This document shows positions 18,054 to 24,749 of a stretch of DNA of 64,000 nt, piece by piece. The translations under genes were made by a program, and so were the position numbers. The notes under the pieces are model-generated. The model made no database searches and was not told the DNA's origin. It saw nothing but the letters and a program-made list of their open reading frames with translations. How positions within the stretch are numbered: the stretch's first letter is position 1; every line of letters starts with the position of its first letter. Origin of the DNA: Silanimonas sp. (lineage in GTDB: Bacteria; Pseudomonadota; Gammaproteobacteria; Xanthomonadales; Xanthomonadaceae); contig NZ_JAPZSC010000006.1 in the NCBI RefSeq assembly GCF_027531545.1, forward strand, positions 62,001-126,000. Direction: 5' to 3'.

Positions 18054-19319
18054 ATGATCCTGCGCTTGCTACTGGCCGTGCTGCTCGTCTACACGGTCAA
18101 CCAGTTCCACTTCGACATCGACCTCGGCATCCCGGGGGTCAACGTCATCAACCTGGTGTTCGGCGCCGCGCTGGCCGCCCTCGTGCTCCAGGGCCGAGGA
18201 GCCCCGCTGGCCAAGCCCTCCCTTGGCGGCCCGCTGCGGATCTACTTCGCGGCGGCCGCCATCGCCACGCTCGTGGCGATGATCGCCCGCCCGCAGTCGC
18301 CGATGGAGGACCTCACCTACCTGAAGACGCTGCTGTTCTATCCGCTCTACTACTTCCTCTTCTACTACGCGGTGCGCGACCTCAAGACCGCGCGCCGGCT
18401 GATCCTGCTGGTGTTCGTCGTGGCGGCCGTCGCGGGCCTCGAGGCCGTGCGCGAAGGGCTCGACTACGGCATCGGCGGCTATTCGGAAACCCAGCGTGCC
18501 GCGGGACCATTCGGCCCGGACTACCGCTCGGCGAACCGCGCCGGCGTGTTCTACGCCATGTTCATCCCCTTGTTCGCGGCCCCGGTGTTCTTCCTGAAGG
18601 GGCAGCCGTTTTGGCGCATGGTCGCTTTGGGCGGCCTGCTGGTGCTGGCCGCGGCCATCCTGTTCACCTACTCGCGACAAAGCTATTTCATTGCGCTATT
18701 GGCCTTGGCGCTGATGGCGATCCGCCGCAGCGTCCTGGTGGCCGCGTTCTGCGCCATCGTCTTCGCGATCGCCCTGCCCATGCTGCCCTCCGGCGCGTTC
18801 GAGCGCGTGCAGGAAACGCAGCAGGTCGACGAATTCGGGCAGGAGGCGGTCGATGACAGCACGGCCAGCCGCTGGGACATCTGGGGGGGGGCGGTCGTCA
18901 TGTGGTCGGAGAGTCCGATCGGCGTCGGCGCGAACCGCTTCCAGGACCTGATCGGTGAGTACTCCAACAATCCCGGCAAGGACGCGCACAATTACTTCGT
19001 GCTGACGCTGGCGGAGGCCGGTCTGCAGGGTTTGATCGCCTTGCTTGTCCTGGTATTCGCGCTTTGGCGTCTCGGCAGCCGGCTGGTGCGCGAGGCGCGC
19101 GACCACGAGGCGCTGACCCTCGCCCACGGATTCCGTATCGCCGTGCTGGCGATGGCGCTCGGCAACATCTACGGCAGTCCCTTCAGCGAGGGCACGGTCA
19201 TGGGCATCTTCTGGGCCTTGGCCGCCCTGGTGGAGCGGCAGTCGCAGTTGCGTGCCGCAAGCGCCCACGTGCAGGCCGCTCCCCCGCCGCGTCGTGCTCG
19301 GCCCATGGTGCGCGCGTGA
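18054..19319 (+). CDS. O-antigen ligase / polymerase-like membrane protein
   Basis: 421 residues with about ten to twelve hydrophobic segments and a large periplasmic loop between about 245 and 310 (RVQETQQVDEFGQEAV ... ANRFQDLIGEY). The loop carries the conserved pattern ending NNPGKDAHNYFVLTLAEAGLQGL, where a histidine in xxHNxxL is characteristic of the WaaL/Wzy ligase superfamily. In this context it is the likely polymerase. A run of nine G bases (18883-18891) sits inside the coding region at Trp277-Ala280 and could slip. Start ATG one base after the previous stop. Confidence 0.82.
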   Translation: MILRLLLAVLLVYTVNQFHFDIDLGIPGVNVINLVFGAALAALVLQGRGAPLAKPSLGGPLRIYFAAAAIATLVAMIARPQSPMEDLTYLKTLLFYPLYYFLFYYAVRDLKTARRLILLVFVVAAVAGLEAVREGLDYGIGGYSETQRAAGPFGPDYRSANRAGVFYAMFIPLFAAPVFFLKGQPFWRMVALGGLLVLAAAILFTYSRQSYFIALLALALMAIRRSVLVAAFCAIVFAIALPMLPSGAFERVQETQQVDEFGQEAVDDSTASRWDIWGGAVVMWSESPIGVGANRFQDLIGEYSNNPGKDAHNYFVLTLAEAGLQGLIALLVLVFALWRLGSRLVREARDHEALTLAHGFRIAVLAMALGNIYGSPFSEGTVMGIFWALAALVERQSQLRAASAHVQAAPPPRRARPMVRA

Positions 19320-20875
19320 GTCGCTCCGGCCATCACAAGGCGCTGGGTCTCTCGGCATTGAATGGCGCCAGCAAGTTGCTGGCGATCGGCAAGACGATGA
19401 TGGTCGCCGCGCTGTTCGGCGCCAGCGCGTCGCTCGATGCCTTCTGGGTCGCGTATTCGCTGCCGTTGCTGCTGCCTTCCCTGCTCACGACGGTGGTGAC
19501 CGTGGCCTTCGTGCCGCGGTTCATGGCGAACCTCGAGGGGCGCGAGGGCCCCGAGGCCTGGGCGGGGGCGAACACCTTCTTCACCGTCGTAGTGGGCGTC
19601 AGCTTGATTGCGTCGGCGGTGATGTTCGTCTTCGCCGACGCGCTGGTGGGTGCGTTGGCGCCCGGACTGGCGGCGGAGGCCCGCGGCGAGGCGGTGTCGC
19701 TCAGTCGCTTGCTGCTGCCCTGCGTGCCGCTGCTGACGCTGTCGTCCGTGCTGTCGGCCCTGAGCAATGCGCGCGAACGATTCGTGCTGCCTGCTCTTGA
19801 AGGCGTGCTGACCAACGTGACCATCATTGCGTCGGCCCTGATGCTGGCGACCCATCTCGGGGTGATGGCGCTCACCTTGGGCGTGCTCGCCGGGTTCGTC
19901 TTGCAGGCCGGCGTTCTCCTGTGGGGCAACCGGGATGATCTCCGGCGCAGCATCCGGCCGAAGCTGGCGTTCGGGCACCCGGATTTCCGCGCCCCGGCGG
20001 CGCACTTGTTGCCGCTCTTCGTCGGATCGGTGGGTTCGGTATTCACCGGCCTCATCAACCAGTACTTCCTTTCGCACGGCGAGACTGGCGCGATCTCGGC
20101 GATGGCCTACGCGGCGATGTTCGCGTTCCTGCCGGTCGAGGTGTTCGCGCAGGCCGTGATCACCACGTTCTATCCGACTTTCGGCCGGCACTTCGCCCGC
20201 GGCGAGGTCGACGAGGCCGCGCAGGCCTTCGCCGATGGCTTGCGCTTCCTGCTCTTCCTCACGTTGCCGGCGGCCATCCTGCTGATGCTGTTCTCCGAGC
20301 CGCTGGTGGCCTTGCTGCTCGAGCGCGGTGCGTTTACCCCGGCGCAGACCGAGCTCACGGCCGACATCACCGAGGTGCTGGCGCTCGGCCTGATTTTCCG
20401 CTCCGCCGCGTTCTTCAACTATCGCGTGCTGCACGCCGCCGTGCGCCCGTGGTTGCAGGTCGGCATCGGCCTGCTTGGCGTGGCCACCCACCTCGGGCTG
20501 TGCCATCTCTGGGGCGACAGTGGCGGCGCGGTGGGCGTGGCCTGGGCGGCCTCGGTGTCCATGCTGCAGTCCGCGCTGCTCTCGCTGCTCGCCGCGCTCT
20601 GGGTGCTGCGCTGGCGCTGGCCCAAAGGGCTGTGGCCGGAGCTCGGGAAGCTCGCTGCCGTCGCCGCGGCGATGGCGGCCGTGGGCCTACTGCTCCTGCC
20701 GCTGGTGTGGCCGACGCTTCCCGAGACGCGCCTTTTCCATGCCGTCGAAGCGATGGCCATCGCCTTCGTCGCCGGTGTCGCCGGTCTTGCCTGCGCGTGG
20801 CGGTTGCGCCAGCCCGACCTGCAATGGATCGCTGCCGGCATCTGGGGCAGACTCCGCCGCGGCACTGCACCATGA
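19316..20875 (+). CDS. MurJ/Wzx-type lipid-linked oligosaccharide flippase
   Basis: 519 residues from a GTG at 19316 that overlaps the upstream stop (GTGA). About 14 hydrophobic segments in the pattern of the MVF family of the MOP superfamily. N-terminal SALNGASKLLAIGKTMMVAALFGASASLDAFWVAYSLP resembles MurJ, and the segment ALSNARERFVLPALEGVLTNV is typical. Likely moves polyprenyl-linked repeat units to the periplasm. True MurJ is normally elsewhere in the genome, so this is read as the polysaccharide-dedicated copy. Confidence 0.83.
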   Translation: MSRSGHHKALGLSALNGASKLLAIGKTMMVAALFGASASLDAFWVAYSLPLLLPSLLTTVVTVAFVPRFMANLEGREGPEAWAGANTFFTVVVGVSLIASAVMFVFADALVGALAPGLAAEARGEAVSLSRLLLPCVPLLTLSSVLSALSNARERFVLPALEGVLTNVTIIASALMLATHLGVMALTLGVLAGFVLQAGVLLWGNRDDLRRSIRPKLAFGHPDFRAPAAHLLPLFVGSVGSVFTGLINQYFLSHGETGAISAMAYAAMFAFLPVEVFAQAVITTFYPTFGRHFARGEVDEAAQAFADGLRFLLFLTLPAAILLMLFSEPLVALLLERGAFTPAQTELTADITEVLALGLIFRSAAFFNYRVLHAAVRPWLQVGIGLLGVATHLGLCHLWGDSGGAVGVAWAASVSMLQSALLSLLAALWVLRWRWPKGLWPELGKLAAVAAAMAAVGLLLLPLVWPTLPETRLFHAVEAMAIAFVAGVAGLACAWRLRQPDLQWIAAGIWGRLRRGTAP

Positions 20876-20906
20876 GTCCATCCCCCCGTATCGGAGCACG
20901 TTGCTG

Positions 20907-22223
20907 ATGTTCGATTCCGCCCGCTCGTTCCTTCGCCCCTTCTTCGCTTTCGCCGCGCTGCTCGGCGCGTGCGCGGTGGGTGCGCAGTCGGCCCCGGGGC
21001 CGACGACCGGTCCGTGCCTGAATTTCTATTCCGCCAGCTACACGCCCGTCGTTGGCGAAGTCATGGCGCCGTTCAGGGCCAGTCCACGCCCGGCCAAAGG
21101 CGTGGCACAACGTGATCCGTTCTTCGGCACCTGCGTGGTGCGTGCCACCGACCATGCCGCGGAGCCGCCCTCCGGTTTCGCGCGGAACGACTACTCGCGC
21201 CGCCAAGCCTTCAACGCCGACAACTCGCGATTCATCGTCTACGCCTTCGACGGCGCGTGGCACCTCTACGACGCCAACAGCCTGGCCCACGTTCGCGTTC
21301 TGAGCGGGCCGGCGGGCGACGCCGAGCCGCAGTGGCACCCCACGGATCCTAATCGGCTCTACTACCTGCCGACCAATGGCGGCATGCGAATGTCAGTGCT
21401 GGACGTCAATACCAACGTCACGACGTTGGCGGCCGATTTCACCGGCAAGCTGCCTTGGGCCGGCGTGGCGCGCGTCTGGACGAGGTCGGAGGGTAGCCCC
21501 TCTGCAGACGCTCGCTACTGGTGCTTCCATGCCGAGAACGCGAATTTCGGCATCCTCGGCGTGTTCACCTACGACCTGCAGACGCAGACGGTCGTGGGCA
21601 CACGTGCGATGACCGCGCGCCCCGACCACATCAGCATGTCCGCCAGCGGCCGGCACTGCGTCGTGAGCAGTCTCAATGGCATGGGCGGCACGGTGGCCTG
21701 GAATCGAACCTTCACCAGCTCACGGCAGCTGCACGCAACGTCCGAGCATTCCGACCTGGGATTGAGCCCGAGCGGCGAGGACATCTTCGTTTTCGTCGAC
21801 TACCAGAGCAATGCCGGCGACCTCGTCATGGTCAACCTCGATACCGGCGTGCGCACGGCGCTGTTCCGGACCTACCTCGACGGCAGTGGCACGGCGTATC
21901 ACGTGTCGGCGAAGAACTTCAATGTGCCGGGCTGGATGTTGCTGTCGACCTATGCCTACAGCGGTCCCGAGCGTTGGTTGCACGAACGCATCATGGCCGT
22001 GGAGCTCCAGGCCAGCCCGACGATCATCCAACTCGCGCACCACCAGAGTCGCGCTAATGGCTACTGGACCGAGCCACACGCGAGCGTCAACCGTGATTTC
22101 ACCCGCGTGCTGTTCACCTCGAACTGGGGCAGCACCAGCGCCCAGGACGTCGACGCCTACATGGTCCAGCTGCCGCCGGACCTGTTCCAGCGGGCCAAGA
22201 CGCTGAGCTGTCCCGCGCCCTGA
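20907..22223 (+). CDS. Secreted beta-propeller-like protein of unknown function
   Basis: 438 residues. A signal peptide (FLRPFFAFAALLGACAVGAQSA) is followed by a cysteine-containing mature domain with repeated TolB/WD-like strands: NADNSRFIVYAFDGAWHLYD, DAEPQWHPTDPNRLYYLP, MSVLDVNTNVTTLAADF, GRHCVVSSLNG, LVMVNLDTGVRTALFRTYLDG and a final HASVNRDFTRVLFTSNWG. That repeat style resembles oligogalacturonide-lyase or TolB propellers, so a polymer-binding or lyase role is possible but unproven. It follows the flippase by 31 bases on the same strand and is the last gene of the locus, converging on a minus-strand gene with only three bases between stops. Confidence 0.6.
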   Translation: MFDSARSFLRPFFAFAALLGACAVGAQSAPGPTTGPCLNFYSASYTPVVGEVMAPFRASPRPAKGVAQRDPFFGTCVVRATDHAAEPPSGFARNDYSRRQAFNADNSRFIVYAFDGAWHLYDANSLAHVRVLSGPAGDAEPQWHPTDPNRLYYLPTNGGMRMSVLDVNTNVTTLAADFTGKLPWAGVARVWTRSEGSPSADARYWCFHAENANFGILGVFTYDLQTQTVVGTRAMTARPDHISMSASGRHCVVSSLNGMGGTVAWNRTFTSSRQLHATSEHSDLGLSPSGEDIFVFVDYQSNAGDLVMVNLDTGVRTALFRTYLDGSGTAYHVSAKNFNVPGWMLLSTYAYSGPERWLHERIMAVELQASPTIIQLAHHQSRANGYWTEPHASVNRDFTRVLFTSNWGSTSAQDVDAYMVQLPPDLFQRAKTLSCPAP

Positions 22224-22226
22224 GGC

Positions 22227-23087
22227 TTACTCGATCTGGCTCGCCGCGTGCCGCGCGTCGAGCCACTCCATCGCGTCGCGCGGCTTCAGTCCCGCAGCCT
22301 TCTCGTACGCGGCGGCGGCGGCATCCTCGCCCTTCGAACCATGCAGCAGCAGGGCGACATTGCCTTGCTCGAGGTGCGCCACTGGCGACTTCGGCATCAG
22401 CTTGAGCGCGGCAGCGAGGTGTTTTTCGGCCTCCGACGCCTTCGCGCCGTAGGTCATGCCGCCGATCAGTCCGCCCACCTTCGAAACGACTTCAGCGTGA
22501 TACACGGCCATCGCGAGGCGCGCCTCGGCGTGGTCGGGTTCAATGGCCAGGGTCTTGTCGAGGCTCTCGCGCACCTTGCCGGCCAGCCCCTGCTTCAGCG
22601 CCTTCACGATGCTGATGCCCTGGCTGTAGCGGCCCAGCCCGAACGCGCGGCGGTAGTGGCTGTTCGCCTCAGCGGGCAGGGCATCGACGGCCTGCTCGGC
22701 GATGGCGGTGACGAACTCGAAGCGCTGCAGGCGTTCTGCATCGTCATCGACGAGGTAGGCGGCATGGATGCCCAGCGCCTTCGTCGCCAACGAGGCGCCC
22801 AGCACGCCGAGCGCACGTCCGGCCTCGTGGGCGGCTTCGAAACGGCCTTCATGGAACGCGCGCCAGCCCTCCTGCAGCTGCGTGGCGACCCCATCGGCGT
22901 CCAGATCCTTCGGCGCTGCCTTGCCGGCTGCCTTCAGCAGTGCCGCGGCGCGCTTCGCGTCCGGATAGGGCTCGGCGTCGCCGGCATGCAGGTCTTTCCA
23001 GGCCTTCTTGAGCGCATCGCCCGAGAAGTCGAATTTCGGGGCCTTGGCGGGCAGGGTGGCCCAGCCGGACTTCTTCTTCGTCGCCAT
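22227..23087 (-). CDS. Tetratricopeptide-like protein of unknown function
   Basis: 286 residues starting MATKKKSGW at the CAT complement 23085-23087, with GAGGAG ten bases upstream of the start on the minus strand. The first 60 residues are Lys/Ala-rich. Later helices read as TPR-like pairs, for example GWRAFHEGRFEAAHEAGRALG, LDKTLAIEPDHAEARLAMAVYHAE and LAAALKLMPKSPVAHLEQGNVALLL. No signal peptide or membrane segment. Found beside phasin-like genes, so a role in inclusion biology is possible, but I do not recognise the family. Confidence 0.6.
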   Translation of the reverse strand: MATKKKSGWATLPAKAPKFDFSGDALKKAWKDLHAGDAEPYPDAKRAAALLKAAGKAAPKDLDADGVATQLQEGWRAFHEGRFEAAHEAGRALGVLGASLATKALGIHAAYLVDDDAERLQRFEFVTAIAEQAVDALPAEANSHYRRAFGLGRYSQGISIVKALKQGLAGKVRESLDKTLAIEPDHAEARLAMAVYHAEVVSKVGGLIGGMTYGAKASEAEKHLAAALKLMPKSPVAHLEQGNVALLLHGSKGEDAAAAAYEKAAGLKPRDAMEWLDARHAASQIE

Positions 23088-23214
23088 CGTTGGGGTCTCC
23101 TCGATCCAGCGCGCAGACTGCGGCGATATCTCGCTCGCGTCTAGTGTGAAAGCTCTGCGCCGCGAACCAAAACTCGCGCCGACGCCATTCCGGCGCGAAT
23201 CCAACGGTGGTCCC
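23088..23214. promoter_or_regulatory. Divergent intergenic region
   Basis: 127 bases between the TPR-like gene and the Lys/Ala-rich gene. I see no convincing -35/-10 pair; GTCTAGTGTGAAAG at 23139-23152 is AT-richer than its surroundings but does not form a CRP-type site. Confidence 0.3.
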
Positions 23215-23676
23215 ATGGCACGTTCGTCCTCCCGCACCCGCACCCGCAGCAGCACGCGCCCCCGCGCTGTCGCCGCGCCGGTCAATCCGCGCACGGTCTT
23301 CCTCGCCAGCCTCGGCGTTGCCGTGCTCGCCGGTCGCCAGGCCGAGCGCCTCGCGTCCGACGCCGCGGAAGTGCCGCAGCGCCTCCGCGCAGGCGCCGAT
23401 GCCGCGGTCGACACCGCCCGCAGCGAAGTGAAGAAGCTCGCCAAGTCCGCGCGTTCGCGCATCGCCCCGCTCAAGCGCGAGGCCGACAAGCTCGGCGCCC
23501 AGATCGACGCCGCCCGCGTCCAGGGCGTTGCCGAAGCCGCCAAGCGCCTGAACCCGCTGCTCACCCGCGTCGGCCTGCCGAAGATCGTCGCCAAGGCCCC
23601 GGCCAAGCGCGCCGCCAAGGCCGCGGTGAAGCGTCCGGTCGCGAAGAAGGCGGTGAAGGCCCGTCGCCGGGCCTGA
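23215..23676 (+). CDS. Small basic protein with histone H1-like C-terminus (phasin-like)
   Basis: 153 residues from the ATG at 23215; an upstream in-frame region back to 23008 lacks sequence typical of a protein start. The N-terminus is Arg/Ser/Thr-rich (RTRTRSSTR, encoded by a short hexamer repeat), then one hydrophobic stretch PRTVFLASLGVAVLAG, an amphipathic helical segment with repeated Ala and Lys (residues 45-110) and a tail of AKRAAKAAVKRPVAKKAVKARRRA type. This resembles PhaF/AlgP-style proteins that coat polyhydroxyalkanoate granules and bind DNA. Function is inferred only. Confidence 0.5.
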   Translation: MARSSSRTRTRSSTRPRAVAAPVNPRTVFLASLGVAVLAGRQAERLASDAAEVPQRLRAGADAAVDTARSEVKKLAKSARSRIAPLKREADKLGAQIDAARVQGVAEAAKRLNPLLTRVGLPKIVAKAPAKRAAKAAVKRPVAKKAVKARRRA

Positions 23677-23680
23677 GACG

Positions 23681-24307
23681 TCAGTCCTGGTAGGCCTGGC
23701 TGAGCGTGTTCAAGTGGACACGCTCGGCATCGCGCAGGAAGGGCGAGATCAGCATCATCATCTGCACGATGCCCTGGCGGATGGATTTCGCCTCGTCCTG
23801 GTCGCCGCGCGCAGCGCCGTAGTTCAGCCAGAAGGTGGCGACCAGCAGGATGTTGGTCGCCAGTGCGTCCATCTCCGCCGCCGAGGCGCGAAGGACCCCG
23901 GCCTGCGAGAGGCCACGGATCACCGAGCTGGCGTTGTCCGTCGCGCGCTTCAGGATGCGCGCGAAACGCATCCGCAGCCGGCGGTTGCGGCTCAGGATGT
24001 CGACGAGGTCGCGGTACAGGAAGCGGTTGTCCCAGATGCACTCGAAGACGAGGTGCATCTGCAACCAGATGTCCTCCAGCCCGGGCAGGCGGCCTTCCGG
24101 AACCGTCATCGCCTCGCCTATGCGCTCCTCGAAGCGCCCGAACAGCTGCTCGATGATGTCGTCCTTGTTGCGGAAGTGGTAGTACAGGTTGCCCGGGCTG
24201 ATCTCCAGCTCGTCGGCGATGTGGTTCGTGGTCACGTTCGGCTCGCCCTGGGCGTTGAACATCGCCAAGGCGCAGTCGAGGATCCGTTGCCGGGTCTGGG
24301 GAGCCAT
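23681..24307 (-). CDS. TetR/AcrR-family transcriptional regulator
   Basis: 208 residues. N-terminal helix-turn-helix at about 25-50 with TTNHIADELEISPGNLYYHFRNKDDIIEQLF, followed by a mostly helical ligand-binding domain. It lies 22 bases downstream of the acyl-CoA-binding protein gene on the same strand, so the two are co-transcribed and divergent from the reductase at 24750. It probably represses that divergent promoter in response to an acyl-CoA or fatty acid; the ligand is not shown by the sequence. Confidence 0.85.
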   Translation of the reverse strand: MAPQTRQRILDCALAMFNAQGEPNVTTNHIADELEISPGNLYYHFRNKDDIIEQLFGRFEERIGEAMTVPEGRLPGLEDIWLQMHLVFECIWDNRFLYRDLVDILSRNRRLRMRFARILKRATDNASSVIRGLSQAGVLRASAAEMDALATNILLVATFWLNYGAARGDQDEAKSIRQGIVQMMMLISPFLRDAERVHLNTLSQAYQD

Positions 24308-24329
24308 CGGGGTGGTCGCGTGCCGGCCG

Positions 24330-24587
24330 TCAGGCCGTCAGCTTCTTCACGAGATCGACGTACTTCTTCATCGCCTCGTCCGGCTTGGTGCCCTTGAGCT
24401 TCTCCCAGGCCTCGTACTTGGCGTTACCGACGAAATCGAAGAAGCCGGGCCGCGCGCCGTTGACGTCGCCCTCGGAGCCCTGCTTGTAGAGGGCGTAGAG
24501 GCGCAGCAGCGTGTCGTTGTCGGGACGCTCGGCCAGGGCCATCACGGCGTCCTTGGCCTGTTCGAACTGGGTCTTGAGGTCGGGCAT
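24330..24587 (-). CDS. Acyl-CoA-binding protein
   Basis: 85 residues, the exact size of the ACBP family that is common in eukaryotes and scattered in bacteria. The sequence DLKTQFEQAKDAVMALAERPDN, LRLYALYKQGSEGDVNG, ARPGFFDFVGNAKYEAWEKLKGTKPDEAMKKYV carries the family landmarks: YALYKQ, the GxxxGxxPGxxDF-like pattern, KxxAWxxxKG and the final YxxLV. It would bind long-chain acyl-CoA in the cytoplasm. Start at 24587; the longer upstream reading overlaps the divergent promoter and is not ACBP-like. First gene of a two-gene unit with the TetR regulator. Confidence 0.92.
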   Translation of the reverse strand: MPDLKTQFEQAKDAVMALAERPDNDTLLRLYALYKQGSEGDVNGARPGFFDFVGNAKYEAWEKLKGTKPDEAMKKYVDLVKKLTA

Positions 24588-24749
24588 TGCGGCGATCCGG
24601 GGCTGACAGCGAACGCTGAGATAGCACGCCCCCCCGGGCTGGTCAACGCACCCGCGCCGTTTGTCGTTTCCCTGCGCCTCTGGCAACGTAACCGGGCATC
24701 CCGCACGCCTGCGGGACTTGATCCATGGTCGTTCCGGGGAGAGGGTGAC
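24588..24749. promoter_or_regulatory. Divergent promoter region between ACBP and reductase
   Basis: 162 bases. A dyad CAGCG-AA-CGCTG (24607-24618) near the ACBP start is a candidate operator for the TetR protein at 23681. A perfect hairpin TCCCGCA-CGCC-TGCGGGA (24700-24717) lies in the predicted leader of the reductase gene, 32 bases upstream of its start. The ribosome binding site GGGGAGAGGG precedes the ATG at 24750. No clear -10/-35 pair found. Confidence 0.45.
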
